From Micromonospora sp. NBC_01813 (GTDB lineage Bacteria; Actinomycetota; Actinomycetes; Mycobacteriales; Micromonosporaceae), in contig NZ_CP109067.1 in NCBI RefSeq assembly GCF_035917335.1, positions 3,161,001 through 3,225,000 on the forward strand: a stretch of DNA of 64,000 nt. Reading direction: 5' to 3'. The translations under genes were made by a program, and so were the position numbers. The notes beneath the pieces were generated by a model that did not search any database, was not told the origin of the DNA, and saw nothing but the letters and a program-made list of their open reading frames with translations. The first letter of the stretch is position 1. Each line of letters begins with the position of its first letter. Below are positions 16,853 through 28,191 of the stretch, in pieces.

Positions 16853-18451
16853 TCACTCCTCGCGCAGGTCGACCGCGCTGGCCGCGGTGGCCCCGATCGA
16901 GCTCGCGGCGGAGCTCAGCGACTCCGCGCCGACCGCGGAGTCCACCGTCAGGGTCATCAGCGCCTCACCGCCGGCGGAGCGCCGGGCCACCTGCATCGCC
17001 GCGATGTTCACCCCGGCCTCGCCGAGGATCGACCCGATGGTGCCGACCACACCGGGCCGGTCGACGTAGCGGAAGAAGAGCAGGATGCCCTCGGCGGTCA
17101 GTTCGAGGTCGAAGCCGTCGACCTCGGTCAACCGGACCAGGTCACGACCGCCGGAGTGCACCACCGTGCCGGAGACGCTGACCGTGCCGCCGTCCGGCAG
17201 CACCCCGCGCACCGTCACCAGGTTCGGCGCCTCGGTAGTGTCCGGCTGGGTGACCAGCTCCACCTCGACGCCCCGGTCGGCCGCCAGATGCGGCGCGTTG
17301 ACGTAGGTGACCTGCTCCTCCACCACCGAACTGAACAGGCCCTTGGTGGCGGCCAGCTTCAGCACCGACACCTCGTTGCTGACCACCTCGCCGCGTACGT
17401 CGACGGTGACGCTGGCCGCGACGCCGCCGGCCACCGCGGTGAAGACCTTGCCGAGCTTCTCGGCCAGCGGCAGCAGCGGGCGGACGTCCTCGGCGACGAC
17501 CCCGCCGGCCTGGACGTTGACCGCGTCCGGCACGAACTCGCCCTGCAGGGCCAGTTTGACGCTGCGCGCCACCGCGAGCCCCGCCTTGTCCTGCGCCTCG
17601 GCCGTGGACGCGCCCAGGTGCGGGGTGGCGACCACGTTGTCGAAGGCGAACAGCGGCGACGCGGTGCACGGCTCCTTGGCGTACACGTCCACCCCGGCGC
17701 CGCCGACCCGGCCCTCGGCGAGCGCGTCGGCCAGTGCCTGCTCGTCGACCAGGCCACCACGGGCGGCGTTGACGATCCGCACCCCGGGCTTGACGATCGC
17801 CAGCTCCTTCTCACCGATCAGGCCGAGCGTCTCTGGCGTCTTCGGCAGGTGGATCGAGATGAAGTCGCTCTCGCGCAGCAGCTCCTCCAGGCCGACCAGC
17901 CGCACCCCGAGCTGGGCGGCCCGGGCCGGTTGGATGTACGGGTCGTAGGCGATCAGCCGGGTCCCGAACGCGGCGATCCGCTGGGCGAACAGCACCCCGA
18001 TGCGGCCGAGCCCGACCACGCCGACGGTTTTGCCCTGGATCTCCACGCCGGTGTACTTCGAGCGCTTCCACTCGCCGGCCTTGAGCGCGGAGCTGGCGCT
18101 GGCGGTGTTGCGGGCGACCGCGAGCAGCAGGGCGATCGCCTGTTCGGCGGCGGAGACGATGTTCGAGGTCGGCGCGTTGACCACCATCACGCCCCGGGCG
18201 GTGGCGGCCGGTACCTCGACGTTGTCCAGGCCGACGCCGGCGCGGGCGACCACCTTGAGCCGGGGGGCCGCAGCCAGCGCTTCGGCGTCGATCTGGGTGG
18301 CGCTGCGCACGATCACCGCGTTGGCGTCGGCGAGCGCGGCGAGCAGCGCCGCACGATCGGTGCCGTCGACGTGACGGACATCGAAGTCGTGGGCGAGCAC
18401 GTCGATGGCGGCGGGCGCGAGCTCTTCAGCGATCAGTACGACAGGATTCAT
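16853..18451 (-). CDS. serA: D-3-phosphoglycerate dehydrogenase SerA
   Basis: 532 residues, the long actinobacterial form. NAD-binding GLGRIG is near residue 148. Catalytic elements are NAARGGLVDE (Arg), the following Glu region and HLGAST (His). An allosteric-substrate-binding (ASB) domain (about 318-450) and a C-terminal ACT domain (about 455-532) follow, the latter being the serine feedback site. It oxidises 3-phosphoglycerate to 3-phosphohydroxypyruvate, the first step of serine synthesis. mpgS, just upstream on the same strand, uses the same substrate. Confidence 0.96.
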   Translation of the reverse strand: MNPVVLIAEELAPAAIDVLAHDFDVRHVDGTDRAALLAALADANAVIVRSATQIDAEALAAAPRLKVVARAGVGLDNVEVPAATARGVMVVNAPTSNIVSAAEQAIALLLAVARNTASASSALKAGEWKRSKYTGVEIQGKTVGVVGLGRIGVLFAQRIAAFGTRLIAYDPYIQPARAAQLGVRLVGLEELLRESDFISIHLPKTPETLGLIGEKELAIVKPGVRIVNAARGGLVDEQALADALAEGRVGGAGVDVYAKEPCTASPLFAFDNVVATPHLGASTAEAQDKAGLAVARSVKLALQGEFVPDAVNVQAGGVVAEDVRPLLPLAEKLGKVFTAVAGGVAASVTVDVRGEVVSNEVSVLKLAATKGLFSSVVEEQVTYVNAPHLAADRGVEVELVTQPDTTEAPNLVTVRGVLPDGGTVSVSGTVVHSGGRDLVRLTEVDGFDLELTAEGILLFFRYVDRPGVVGTIGSILGEAGVNIAAMQVARRSAGGEALMTLTVDSAVGAESLSSAASSIGATAASAVDLREE

Positions 18452-18672
18452 TGGTCCTCAAAGTCGTCCGGGACGGGTATCTGCGGCGGTGGGGCGCCGC
18501 TCTGCGCCCTACGCTTCCCCGCCCGGGCGTCGCGCCGGCACGGAGGCGGCCTACCCGCGATCGTAGGCGCACCCGTGGACGCCCGGACTCAGGGCCGGGG
18601 GTGAGTGCCCTCACAAACCCGACCTAACACCCGTTCAGCCGCGCTGTCAGCCCGGTGTCGTCCCGCCCGGTG

Positions 18673-19899
18673 TCAGCTCGGCGCCATCCCACCCGGCGCC
18701 ATCCCACCGGGCACGATGCCGCCCGCGCCGATCTGCCGCAGGGTGCTGGCCTCCGCCATCAGGGTGTCGTGGAGCAGGTCGAAGGCGAGCGTGCCGACCG
18801 GCGGGTAGATCCGCTCCCGGGGTGGCTCGGCACCGGGGGCCAACGCGCCCTGGTCGACCATGAATTCGAGGATCTCCTCGCGGACGGCCGGCAGGCAGAC
18901 CGGCGAGTGGTACAGCACATTGAGCGCCTGCATCCGCATGCCTTGGACGTGGTCTTCGCCCTTGTTGTCGTGAAAGTGCGGGTTGCGGGTCTCCACCTGC
19001 AGCACCGGCACCGAACTCGCCATCACCTCGGGGCAGTCGGTGTCCAGGATCCCACCGAAGCGTTCGAACAGGTCGACGTACTCGTACGGCTCGACGGCGA
19101 ATCCGCCGGCCAGCCGCAGCCGCAGCCCGAGGTCGAGGCTCAGTGCGTGTTCACCGGCGTTGCCGGTGGCGATCACCTCGGTGCCGAAGCCGGAGTACTC
19201 GGCGATCAGCCGGTTGAGGAAGCTGTTGGTGATCTCCGAACTGCGTCCCCGGCGGCTGAAGAAGAGCCGGCCGTCGCGCAACTTGGGCTTGGAGTGCCAG
19301 GAGATCCGCACCATCGAGTACGGGCTGTCCGCCAGGTGCAGGCCGGCGGCGTACACCTTGCAGTACTCGTGCACCGCACCGGGGACGTAGTTGTCGGCGT
19401 CGACGTAACCGACGTACTTGCGGCCGGTCAACGCGGCCACCGCCATGCCGATCAGCATCGCCTCGCCCTTGCCGGCGCGGATCAGCCCGCTATCGTCGAT
19501 CAGCTCCGGCATCCCGGCGGCCTTCATCGCCGCGGCGAGGCCCGGATCCCGCTGGTGCACGGTGATCGCCGGGCGGTCGGCGGACCGGCAGAACTGCTCG
19601 ACCGCGTGCGCCTCGATCTCGTAGCGGTCGACCGGCTGGCGCCCGCTGTTCGACACCAGGACGATCAGGCAGTCGTGCGGTATGCCGGACAGCACTCCCT
19701 CGATCACCCGGCGTGTCTCGTTCATGCAGGGGATGACGACGACCATGTTCCGCTCGATCGCCCGGATGTCCTGCTGCGAGGCAAGCCCACGGTCTCGATC
19801 CCCGGTCACATCCCCCGAGTCCAGCTCGATGACACGCTGAAGCTCATGGATGCGAACGGCACCAAAGCGCTCAGTACGGTGCGATTGCTCCAGACGCAT
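18673..19899 (-). CDS. mpgS: Mannosyl-3-phosphoglycerate synthase (GT55)
   Basis: 408 residues from ATG 19899 (AAGGTG upstream). This start gives MRLEQSHRTERFGAVRIHELQ, matching the Thermus/archaeal enzyme's N-terminus. The GT-A nucleotide-sugar core has VVVIPCMNE, IRAGKGEAMLIG and GYVDADNYVPGAVHEYCKVY (DxD-type metal site), the hallmark of MpgS. It transfers mannose from GDP-mannose to 3-phosphoglycerate for the compatible solute mannosylglycerate. The matching phosphatase gene is not in the window. The C-terminus ends in short GGMAP repeats. It lies in a gap of the ilv/ser cluster, and a related glucosyl specificity cannot be excluded. Confidence 0.88.
   Translation of the reverse strand: MRLEQSHRTERFGAVRIHELQRVIELDSGDVTGDRDRGLASQQDIRAIERNMVVVIPCMNETRRVIEGVLSGIPHDCLIVLVSNSGRQPVDRYEIEAHAVEQFCRSADRPAITVHQRDPGLAAAMKAAGMPELIDDSGLIRAGKGEAMLIGMAVAALTGRKYVGYVDADNYVPGAVHEYCKVYAAGLHLADSPYSMVRISWHSKPKLRDGRLFFSRRGRSSEITNSFLNRLIAEYSGFGTEVIATGNAGEHALSLDLGLRLRLAGGFAVEPYEYVDLFERFGGILDTDCPEVMASSVPVLQVETRNPHFHDNKGEDHVQGMRMQALNVLYHSPVCLPAVREEILEFMVDQGALAPGAEPPRERIYPPVGTLAFDLLHDTLMAEASTLRQIGAGGIVPGGMAPGGMAPS
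18679..18708. repeat. 15-bp tandem duplication in the mpgS 3' end
   Basis: CGGCGCCATCCCACC occurs twice in tandem (18679-18693, 18694-18708), adding a GGMAP pentapeptide to the protein's tail. Confidence 0.8.
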
Positions 19900-20031
19900 G
19901 CGGGGCACCTTACCCGAGCACCACATTAACTAGCTGTAACCGTAGGTCAATAATCGGCATCAGCCACCAACTACCCGAAACCGACCCCAACCCGCAATCT
20001 GTCGGTAACCTGGCCTCGATCAAGATAGCCA

Positions 20032-20067
20032 CAGAGCCCGCCACTGATTACTCTCAGTAGCGGGCTC
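20032..20067 (-). terminator. Terminator after ilvC
   Basis: AGAGCCCGC and GCGGGCTCT form the outer arms of an inverted repeat (20032-20067), extended inward by CACTGA/TCAGTA with a short loop. It lies 35 bp beyond the ilvC stop and ends the ilvBNC transcript. There is no strong T-run. Confidence 0.65.
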
Positions 20068-20101
20068 TGGTGAACCTCCGCTGGTGCGGTACCGCCGAAC
20101 C

Positions 20102-21220
<1,119 letters not shown>

Positions 21221-21237
21221 TCAACCAAGCGCGTGGG

Positions 21238-21753
21238 TCACGCGGCGCGCAGTGCCGGACCGGTGGTGATCGACCGGGAGCCACGCCCGATCGCGACCAG
21301 GCCGGACTGCACCATCTCCTTGATCCCGAACGTCTCGAGATCCCGCAGCAACGCGTCCAGCTTGTCGGCGGTGCCGGTGGCCTCGATGGTCAGGGTGTCC
21401 GGTGCGACATCCACCACCCGGGCGCGGAACAGGTTGACCGTCTCCAGCACCTGCGACCGCATCGACCGGTCCGCGCGCACCTTCACCAGCAGCAGCTGAC
21501 GGGCGACCGACACCGTCGGATCGAGCTCCACGATCTTCAGTACGTTGACCAGCTTGTTCAGCTGCTTCGTCACCTGCTCCAGCGGCGAGGAGTCGGCGTC
21601 GACCACGATGGTGATCCGGGAGACCTCCGGGTTCTCGGTCTCCCCGACCGCCAGCGAGTCGATGTTGAATCCGCGCCGGGAGAACAGACCGGACACCCGG
21701 GCCAGCACCCCGGGCTTGTTCTCCACCAGCACGGAGAGCGTGTGCTTGGTCAT
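21238..21753 (-). CDS. ilvN: Acetolactate synthase small (regulatory) subunit IlvN
   Basis: 171 residues. Two ATGs are adjacent; the second (21753) is better spaced from GAGGAA. An N-terminal ACT domain (HTLSVLVENKPGVLARVSGLFSRRGFNIDSL) binds valine for feedback inhibition, followed by the AHAS small-subunit C-terminal domain. It activates and stabilises IlvB. It lies 69 bp downstream of ilvB and 122 bp upstream of ilvC. Confidence 0.97.
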   Translation of the reverse strand: MTKHTLSVLVENKPGVLARVSGLFSRRGFNIDSLAVGETENPEVSRITIVVDADSSPLEQVTKQLNKLVNVLKIVELDPTVSVARQLLLVKVRADRSMRSQVLETVNLFRARVVDVAPDTLTIEATGTADKLDALLRDLETFGIKEMVQSGLVAIGRGSRSITTGPALRAA

Positions 21754-21822
21754 CATTTCCTCGTCATCATCGGATCGGTTCGGTCTGCGCGGCTCGGTCG
21801 ACGCAGGTCACGAGTTCGGTCG

Positions 21823-23721
21823 TCACAGGTCGTCGTCGTCGAAGGCGGGCCGGACGTCCCGGGCGAACATGATCTCATCGTTACTGGTGCCGGCGGCGAC
21901 CATCGGCCAGACCATGGCGTCCTTGCCGACCACGAAGTCGATCACGACCGGAGCGTCGTTGATCTCCATCGCGGCGGCGATCGTGGCGTCGACGTCGGCG
22001 GCGTTCTCACAGCGCAGCCCGATGCAGCCGAGCGCCTCGGCCAGCTTGACGAAGTCCGGGATGCGGTGCTTGTGGGTGCCCAGGTCGGTGTTGGAGTAGC
22101 GCCCGCCGTAGAACAGCGTCTGCCACTGCCGGACCATCCCCAGGTTGCCGTTGTTGATCAGCGCGACTTTGATCGGGATGCCTTCCAGCGCGCAGGTGGC
22201 CAGCTCCTGGTTGGTCATCTGGAAACAGCCGTCACCGTCGACCGCCCAGACCGTCGTATCCGGTTGGCCGACCTTCGCGCCCATCGCCGCCGGGACCGCG
22301 TACCCCATCGTGCCCAGCCCACCAGAGTTGAGCCAGGTGTTCGGCTTCTCGTACGAAATGAACTGCGAGGCCCACATCTGGTGCTGCCCGACCCCGGCCA
22401 CGTAGATCGAGTCCGGGCCGGCCAGCTTGCCCAGCCGCTGGATCACGTACTGCGGTGACAGGGTGCCGTCGTCGGGCTCGTCGTAGCCCAGCGGGTACCG
22501 CGCACGCAGGTCGTCGAGCTGCGCCCACCAGTCGGTGCGATCGCCGGCGCCGGCGGCGGCGCTGGTCCGGGTCGAGACCGGGCGGGCGGTGCCGGCACCG
22601 CCGCGCTGGGCCACCTGGTATGCCTCGATCAGCTCGTCGATGACGTGTCGGGCGTCGCCGACGATCGGCACGTCGGCGGGGCGGTTCTTGCCGATCTCCG
22701 CCGGGTCGATGTCGGCGTGCACCACTGCGGCGCCGGGGGCGAACGAGTCCAGTTGGCCGGTGACCCGGTCGTCGAACCGGGCCCCGAGCGCCACCAGCAG
22801 GTCCGACTTCTGCAGCGCGTACACCGCCGCGACGGTGCCGTGCATGCCGGGCATGCCCAGATGCTGCGGGTGCGAGTCGGGGAACGCACCACGGGCCATC
22901 AGCGTGGTGACCACCGGGATCCCGGTCAGCTCGGCCAGCCGCAGCAGCCCGTCGGTGGCCTTGGCCTTGAGCACACCGCCACCGACGTAGAGCACCGGGC
23001 GCCGGGCGCCGGCCATCAGTCGGGCCGCCTCCCGGATCTGCTTGCCGTGCGGGTGCATCGTCGGCCGGTAGCCGGGCAGGTCCAGCGTCGGCGGCCAGGC
23101 GAAGGTGGTCTGCGCCTGCAGGACGTCCTTGGGGATGTCGACCAGCACCGGCCCGGGTCGGCCGGTCGACGCCAGGTGGAACGCCTCGGCCAGCACCCGG
23201 GGGATCTCCTCGCCGGACTGCACCAGGTAGTTGTGCTTGGTGATCGGCAGGGTGATGCCCTGGATGTCCGCCTCCTGGAAGGCGTCCGTGCCGATCATCG
23301 GCCGGGAGACCTGACCGGTGATCGCGACGATCGGCACCGAGTCCATGTACGCGTCGGCGATCGGCGTGACCAGGTTGGTGGCACCGGGGCCCGAGGTCGC
23401 CATGCACACCCCGACCCGGCCGGTGGCCTGCGCGTAGCCAGTCGCCGCGTGTCCGGCGCCCTGCTCGTGGCGGACCAGGATGTGCCGCACCGTCGAGTCG
23501 AACAGCGGGTCGTACGCCGGCAGGATGGCACCGCCGGGGATACCGAAGACCACGTCGACACCGAGTGCCTCGAGCGACCGGACCAGGCAGGCCGCACCGG
23601 AGACCTGCACCGGCGCGGCCGGTGGCGGCGTTACGGCGTTGGCGAGGGTGGCCGGTGTCGGCGTGGCCGCCGCGACCGGGTGAGCGCGGTGGGCGAGGGT
23701 CTCGGGCGTGGGTCTCGTCAT
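21823..23721 (-). CDS. ilvB: Acetolactate (acetohydroxyacid) synthase large subunit IlvB
   Basis: 632 residues with an Ala/Pro-rich N-terminal extension of ~40 residues before the core. ThDP enzyme: the catalytic Glu lies in [14 protein letters not shown], the FAD/interface middle domain is intact, and the ThDP-Mg motif is [31 protein letters not shown]. It makes acetolactate from pyruvate (Val/Leu) or acetohydroxybutyrate (Ile) with IlvN. First structural gene of ilvBNC. Expression is governed by the attenuator and leader at 23821-23950. Confidence 0.97.
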   Translation of the reverse strand: MTRPTPETLAHRAHPVAAATPTPATLANAVTPPPAAPVQVSGAACLVRSLEALGVDVVFGIPGGAILPAYDPLFDSTVRHILVRHEQGAGHAATGYAQATGRVGVCMATSGPGATNLVTPIADAYMDSVPIVAITGQVSRPMIGTDAFQEADIQGITLPITKHNYLVQSGEEIPRVLAEAFHLASTGRPGPVLVDIPKDVLQAQTTFAWPPTLDLPGYRPTMHPHGKQIREAARLMAGARRPVLYVGGGVLKAKATDGLLRLAELTGIPVVTTLMARGAFPDSHPQHLGMPGMHGTVAAVYALQKSDLLVALGARFDDRVTGQLDSFAPGAAVVHADIDPAEIGKNRPADVPIVGDARHVIDELIEAYQVAQRGGAGTARPVSTRTSAAAGAGDRTDWWAQLDDLRARYPLGYDEPDDGTLSPQYVIQRLGKLAGPDSIYVAGVGQHQMWASQFISYEKPNTWLNSGGLGTMGYAVPAAMGAKVGQPDTTVWAVDGDGCFQMTNQELATCALEGIPIKVALINNGNLGMVRQWQTLFYGGRYSNTDLGTHKHRIPDFVKLAEALGCIGLRCENAADVDATIAAAMEINDAPVVIDFVVGKDAMVWPMVAAGTSNDEIMFARDVRPAFDDDDL

Positions 23722-23820
23722 GACGGTTCAGGCCTTCTAGCTCAGTGGTCTCGTGACAAGGTCTCGGCGGCATATCCGGCAGATGGGACCGATCGGCCGG
23801 AACCGGCAGGTAGCTGGCAA

Positions 23821-23852
23821 TAAAAACGGCCCTCGTGCAGATGCACGGGGCC
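23821..23852 (-). terminator. Attenuator terminator upstream of ilvB
   Basis: On the minus strand, GGCCCCGTGC and GCACGAGGGCC pair around ATCT (23828-23852), followed by a GTTTTTA run. A second 11-bp hairpin, AGCGCACTCTC paired with GAGAGTGCGCT (23853-23879), directly abuts it and begins at the leader stop codon. The whole lies between the leader peptide and ilvB, as in ribosome-mediated attenuation. Confidence 0.85.
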
Positions 23853-23878
23853 AGCGCACTCTCGGCGGGAGAGTGCGC

Positions 23879-23914
23879 TCAGGTAAGTACTCGAGACGAC
23901 AGAGTCAGCGACAT
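23879..23914 (-). CDS. ilvB leader peptide MSLTLSSRVLT (attenuation control)
   Basis: Eleven codons (ATG TCG CTG ACT CTG TCG TCT CGA GTA CTT ACC, then TGA) contain three Leu and one Val but no Ile. The ATG lies 7 nt after a good -10 element, so the mRNA should begin at the start codon (leaderless). The stop codon falls in the first attenuator hairpin. Ribosome position over the Leu/Val codons would decide whether the terminator at 23821-23852 forms. Confidence 0.7.
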   Translation of the reverse strand: MSLTLSSRVLT

Positions 23915-23918
23915 GGGG

Positions 23919-26159
23919 CTAAGCCTGACGCATCTCATGCGATGAGTCAACTGATCTCACATCCTGGGCGTACGGGTGTCGGGGCAGCGCCGGTGAGCTG
24001 CTGTCCCCCTGATAGCGGGGACCGGCGGCACCACGACGCGGACCACCCGAGGAGGTCGCCGCCTGCAGCATCGCCGCCAGATGCTCGGCCGGCACCCCCC
24101 AGCCGAACAACGCGCCCTGGCCGAACCGGCAACCGGCCTCCACCACCACCGCCAACTCGGACTGGTTGGTCACCCCCTCGGCGATAACCTCCAGACCCAG
24201 CTGGTGCCCGAGCCGCATCACCACGTCCACCATCGGCGCGAACGCCCGCCGGCCGGGCAGCGGCGGGGCCGTCGGCCCCTGCTCGGCCACCAGGCTGTGA
24301 TCGATCTTCAGGATGTCGATCGGCAGGTTCCGCAGCTGCCCGAGCGACGAATACCCGGCGCCGAAGTCGTCCATGGCGATGCGTACCCCGGTCGCCCGCA
24401 ACGCCTTGAGCCGGCGGATCAGCTCCGCGAGGTCCCGGGCGACAGCGTGCTCGGTCACCTCCAACACCAGCCGCTGCGGCGGTACGCGGTGACGCCGCAA
24501 CGCCTCGTCGACCTGCCGCACGTACCCGGGGTCGTGCAGCTCGTGCGGTGACACGTTGACCGACACCCACACGTCGTGCCCCTGCGCCAACCAGCTGGCC
24601 AACTGCTCGCACGCATGGTCCAGCACCCAGGCACCCAGCCGATTGATCATCCCGCACTCCTCGGCGAGCGGGATGAACTCGTCCGGCGGCACCTTGCCCA
24701 GCTCGGGATGCTGCCAGCGAATCAGCGCCTCGGCGCCGACCGGGCGTACCGACGGCACCGCCACCACCGGCTGGAAGACCAGCCGCAGCTCACCGCGGTC
24801 GACCACGCCGCGCATCTCGTGCTCCAGCTGGACCCGCCGCCGCTGCGCCTGGTCGTAGGAGACGTCGTAGCGCTCCACCCGGTTCTTGCCGCGCTGCTTG
24901 GCCGACCGCAACGCCAGGTCCGCGTTGCGCAGCAACGTCGGCACGTCCGGGGCGGTGGACCGGCACGCCATGCCGATACTCGCCGAGACGTAGATCGGGC
25001 CCAACTCATGCGGGTACGGAGCGTTCAGCACCTGCAGCAGCCGATCGCCGAACTGGTGCGCCTCCTGCGCGTCCGCCGCCGGCAGCAGGACGGCGAACTC
25101 GTCGCCGCCGAGCCGCGCGGCCAGCCCCACGCCGTCGAGCACCCCGGCCAGCCGCCGCCCCACCTCGATCAACACGGCGTCGCCGATGTCGTGGCCACGC
25201 ATGTCGTTGACCGTCTTGAACCCGTCCAGGTCCAGGGCGATCAACCCACCCGGGCGTTCGTTCGCGACCCACTCGTACAGCTCCTGCAGCAACGCCCGCC
25301 GGTTGGCCAGCCCGGTCAGCGGGTCGGTGTGCGCGAGATTGCGGAAATGCGCCTCACTCGCGGCCAGCCGCTCGGCGTAGCGGCGCACGTCGAGCAGGGC
25401 CACGTACTGCCGCCCCACCAGGACGAACCCCTCGACGCTGCCGACCACGACAGCCAACGTGCCGAACGCACCACCGCGCAACGTGTGGTAGATCCCGGCC
25501 GCGGCGATCACGACGATCGGCAGGAACACGTAGCCGCTGCCCCGGCCGCCCGGCTCCGCCGCGACGTCGACGACCCGACCGGCCCGACGGCTGCCGTACC
25601 AGATCAGCAGCAGACCCACCGGCAACGTGGCGGCGTTGGCCAGGACGAACCCCGACCAGGCCTGGCAGAGCCCGGTGGCCGCGCCGATCCCGGTGGCGGC
25701 GATCACCACCGCGCCCGCGCCGCTGGCCGCCAACCCGGCCCGACGCCAGCCGCCCTGCAACGCCGTCACCACCGCCACCCCTGCCACCACGGCGACCGTC
25801 GCGCTGCCCAGCACGACCGCCGGGCAGACCGTCGGCGTGGCCGCACCGAGCAGCCGGGTCGGCGGTGCCAGCAGCACCCAGCCGGTGAACCACAGCGCCG
25901 CGCCGACCGCGAGGCTGTCGAGCAGATGACGCAGCTCCGGGGTGGTCCGCCCGGTGGCGGCACCGGGCAACCGCAGCAGTCCCCAGATCAGCGCCAGGCC
26001 ACCGGCGGTGCCGCCGCTGGCGACCACGGTGGCGAGCAGCATCCGCTGCGCCTGGTCCGGATCCCCGGTGCCGGCCAGCATCGACACCCCGACCAGCGCC
26101 ACGAGCATGGCGACCGTGGTCAGGCCGGCCCCGACCGCTATCGGCCGGTACGCCCGCAT
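23919..26159 (-). CDS. Membrane GGDEF-EAL c-di-GMP turnover protein
   Basis: 746 residues from ATG 26159; the frame opens to 26264, but this Met immediately precedes the first membrane helix. About eight or nine hydrophobic segments (residues 5-300) form a sensor-like membrane domain. The GGDEF domain has DPLTGLANR, DLDGFKTVND and an intact RLGGDEF. The EAL domain has AEALIRW, VNVSPHEL and DDFGAGYSS. Both catalytic motifs are preserved, so it could make or degrade c-di-GMP. It ends just before the ilvB leader and resembles the protein at 57452-60202. Confidence 0.92.
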   Translation of the reverse strand: MRAYRPIAVGAGLTTVAMLVALVGVSMLAGTGDPDQAQRMLLATVVASGGTAGGLALIWGLLRLPGAATGRTTPELRHLLDSLAVGAALWFTGWVLLAPPTRLLGAATPTVCPAVVLGSATVAVVAGVAVVTALQGGWRRAGLAASGAGAVVIAATGIGAATGLCQAWSGFVLANAATLPVGLLLIWYGSRRAGRVVDVAAEPGGRGSGYVFLPIVVIAAAGIYHTLRGGAFGTLAVVVGSVEGFVLVGRQYVALLDVRRYAERLAASEAHFRNLAHTDPLTGLANRRALLQELYEWVANERPGGLIALDLDGFKTVNDMRGHDIGDAVLIEVGRRLAGVLDGVGLAARLGGDEFAVLLPAADAQEAHQFGDRLLQVLNAPYPHELGPIYVSASIGMACRSTAPDVPTLLRNADLALRSAKQRGKNRVERYDVSYDQAQRRRVQLEHEMRGVVDRGELRLVFQPVVAVPSVRPVGAEALIRWQHPELGKVPPDEFIPLAEECGMINRLGAWVLDHACEQLASWLAQGHDVWVSVNVSPHELHDPGYVRQVDEALRRHRVPPQRLVLEVTEHAVARDLAELIRRLKALRATGVRIAMDDFGAGYSSLGQLRNLPIDILKIDHSLVAEQGPTAPPLPGRRAFAPMVDVVMRLGHQLGLEVIAEGVTNQSELAVVVEAGCRFGQGALFGWGVPAEHLAAMLQAATSSGGPRRGAAGPRYQGDSSSPALPRHPYAQDVRSVDSSHEMRQA
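23922..23950 (-). promoter_or_regulatory. ilvBNC promoter (TTGACT-N17-CAGGCT)
   Basis: The -35 TTGACT (23950-23945) and -10 CAGGCT (23927-23922) are 17 nt apart. The expected start point coincides with the leader peptide's ATG at 23914. The promoter overlaps the last codons of the upstream GGDEF-EAL gene. Confidence 0.75.
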
Positions 26160-26308
26160 GCCCGAGGGGAGGTGCACGGCACAACTGTGCCGGATCGGCG
26201 GCGCGCCGTGGTGCCGGGGTGGGGCATCCGGCCAGCAAAGATCCCGACACGTGATACACGGCACCGCTCACGGCGGCGGCCCGGCAACCGTGGTGTAACA
26301 CTTGGCGA

Positions 26309-28156
26309 ATGCCTGAGCTGCGGTCGAAGACCTCCACGCACGGTCGGACGATGGCCGGCGCCCGGGCCCTGTGGCGGGCCACCGGGATGACCGACGACGA
26401 TTTCGGCAAGCCGATCGTTGCCGTCGCGAACAGTTTCACCCAGTTCGTGCCCGGCCACGTACATCTCAAGGACATGGGCGGACTGGTCGCCGACGCGATC
26501 GCCGAAGCCGGCGGGGTCGGTCGCGAGTTCAACACGATCGCCGTCGACGACGGCATCGCCATGGGCCACGCCGGCATGCTCTACTCGCTGCCCAGCCGGG
26601 AGCTGATCGCCGACGCCGTCGAGTACATGGTCAACGCGCACTGCGCCGACGCGCTGGTCTGCATCTCGAACTGCGACAAGATCACCCCGGGGATGCTGCT
26701 CGCCGCCCTGCGGCTCAACATCCCGACCGTTTTCGTCTCCGGCGGCCCGATGGAGGCCGGCAAGACCGTCGCCGTCGAAGGCGTGGTGCACGCCAAACTC
26801 GACCTGATCGACGCCATGATCGCCGCGTCGAACGAGAACGTCACCGACGCCCAGCTCGACACGATCGAGCGGTCCGCCTGCCCGACCTGCGGCTCCTGCT
26901 CCGGCATGTTCACCGCCAACTCGATGAACTGTCTCACCGAGGCGATCGGGCTGGCGCTGCCGGGCAACGGCTCGGTGCTGGCCACCCACGCCGCCCGCCG
27001 GTCGCTGTTCGTCGAGGCCGGCCGGACCGTCGTCGAGATCGCCAAGCGGTGGTACGAGGGCGACGACGCCTCGGTGCTGCCCCGCTCACTGGCCAGCCGG
27101 GCCGCCTTCGAGAACGCGGTCGCCCTGGACGTGGCGATGGGCGGCTCCACCAACACCGTGCTGCACCTGCTGGCCGCCGCCCGCGAGGCCGAGCTCGACT
27201 TCACCGTCGCCGACATCGACGACATCTCCCGCCGGGTGCCCTGCCTGGCGAAGGTCGCACCGAACACCCCGAAGTACCACATGGAGGACGTGCACCGGGC
27301 CGGCGGCATCCCGGCGCTGCTCGGCGAACTCGACCGGGCCGGCGCGCTGCGCCGCGACGTGCAGGCGGTGCACTCGCCATCGCTTCAGCAGTGGCTGGCC
27401 GACTGGGACATCCGGGGTGGTTCGCCGACCCCGGAGGCGGTCGAGCTGTTCCACGCCGCGCCCGGCGGAGTGCGTACCACCCAGCCGTTCTCCACCACCG
27501 CCCGCTGGTCCAGCCTGGACACCGACGCGGCGCAGGGCTGCATCCGCGACGTGGCCCACGCGTACTCCGCCGACGGCGGCCTGGCGATCCTGCACGGCAA
27601 CCTGGCCCCGCAGGGCGCGGTGGTCAAGACCGCCGGAGTGCCCGACGACTGCCTGACCTTCCGTGGCCCGGCCAAGGTGTACGAGTCGCAGGACGACACC
27701 GTCTCGGCGATCCTGGCCGGCGAGGTGGTCGCCGGCGACGTGGTGGTGGTCCGCTACGAAGGCCCCAAGGGCGGGCCCGGCATGCAGGAGATGCTCTACC
27801 CGACCTCGTTCCTCAAGGGCCGGGGCCTGGGCCGGGCCTGCGCGCTGATCACCGATGGCCGGTTCTCCGGCGGCACCTCCGGGCTGTCCATCGGCCACGC
27901 CTCCCCCGAGGCCGCCTCCGGTGGGCTGATCGCCCTGGTGGAGACCGGCGACGAGATCGTCATCGACATCCCGGCCCGCAAGCTGGAGCTCAACGTCCCC
28001 GACGAGGTGCTGCAGGCCCGCCGGATCGCCCAGGAGAAGCGGGACCGCCCGTACACTCCGGTCGACCGGGACCGGCCGGTGTCGGCGGCACTGCGCGCGT
28101 ACGCGTCGATGGCCACCTCGGCCAGCGACGGCGCCTACCGCCTCGTCCCGGAGTGA
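26309..28156 (+). CDS. ilvD: Dihydroxy-acid dehydratase IlvD
   Basis: 615 residues. Iron-sulfur cysteines lie in [13 protein letters not shown] and [19 protein letters not shown], with the later [12 protein letters not shown] and [11 protein letters not shown] motifs. It dehydrates dihydroxyisovalerate and dihydroxymethylvalerate to the 2-oxo acids used by IlvE. It is divergent from the GGDEF-EAL gene and separate from ilvBNC. The start lacks a clear ribosome binding site; TAACAC 7 nt before the ATG hints at a leaderless start. Confidence 0.97.
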   Translation: MPELRSKTSTHGRTMAGARALWRATGMTDDDFGKPIVAVANSFTQFVPGHVHLKDMGGLVADAIAEAGGVGREFNTIAVDDGIAMGHAGMLYSLPSRELIADAVEYMVNAHCADALVCISNCDKITPGMLLAALRLNIPTVFVSGGPMEAGKTVAVEGVVHAKLDLIDAMIAASNENVTDAQLDTIERSACPTCGSCSGMFTANSMNCLTEAIGLALPGNGSVLATHAARRSLFVEAGRTVVEIAKRWYEGDDASVLPRSLASRAAFENAVALDVAMGGSTNTVLHLLAAAREAELDFTVADIDDISRRVPCLAKVAPNTPKYHMEDVHRAGGIPALLGELDRAGALRRDVQAVHSPSLQQWLADWDIRGGSPTPEAVELFHAAPGGVRTTQPFSTTARWSSLDTDAAQGCIRDVAHAYSADGGLAILHGNLAPQGAVVKTAGVPDDCLTFRGPAKVYESQDDTVSAILAGEVVAGDVVVVRYEGPKGGPGMQEMLYPTSFLKGRGLGRACALITDGRFSGGTSGLSIGHASPEAASGGLIALVETGDEIVIDIPARKLELNVPDEVLQARRIAQEKRDRPYTPVDRDRPVSAALRAYASMATSASDGAYRLVPE

Positions 28157-28191
28157 CCGACCCGAACGACTCGCCCGTCAGCTGAACCCGG

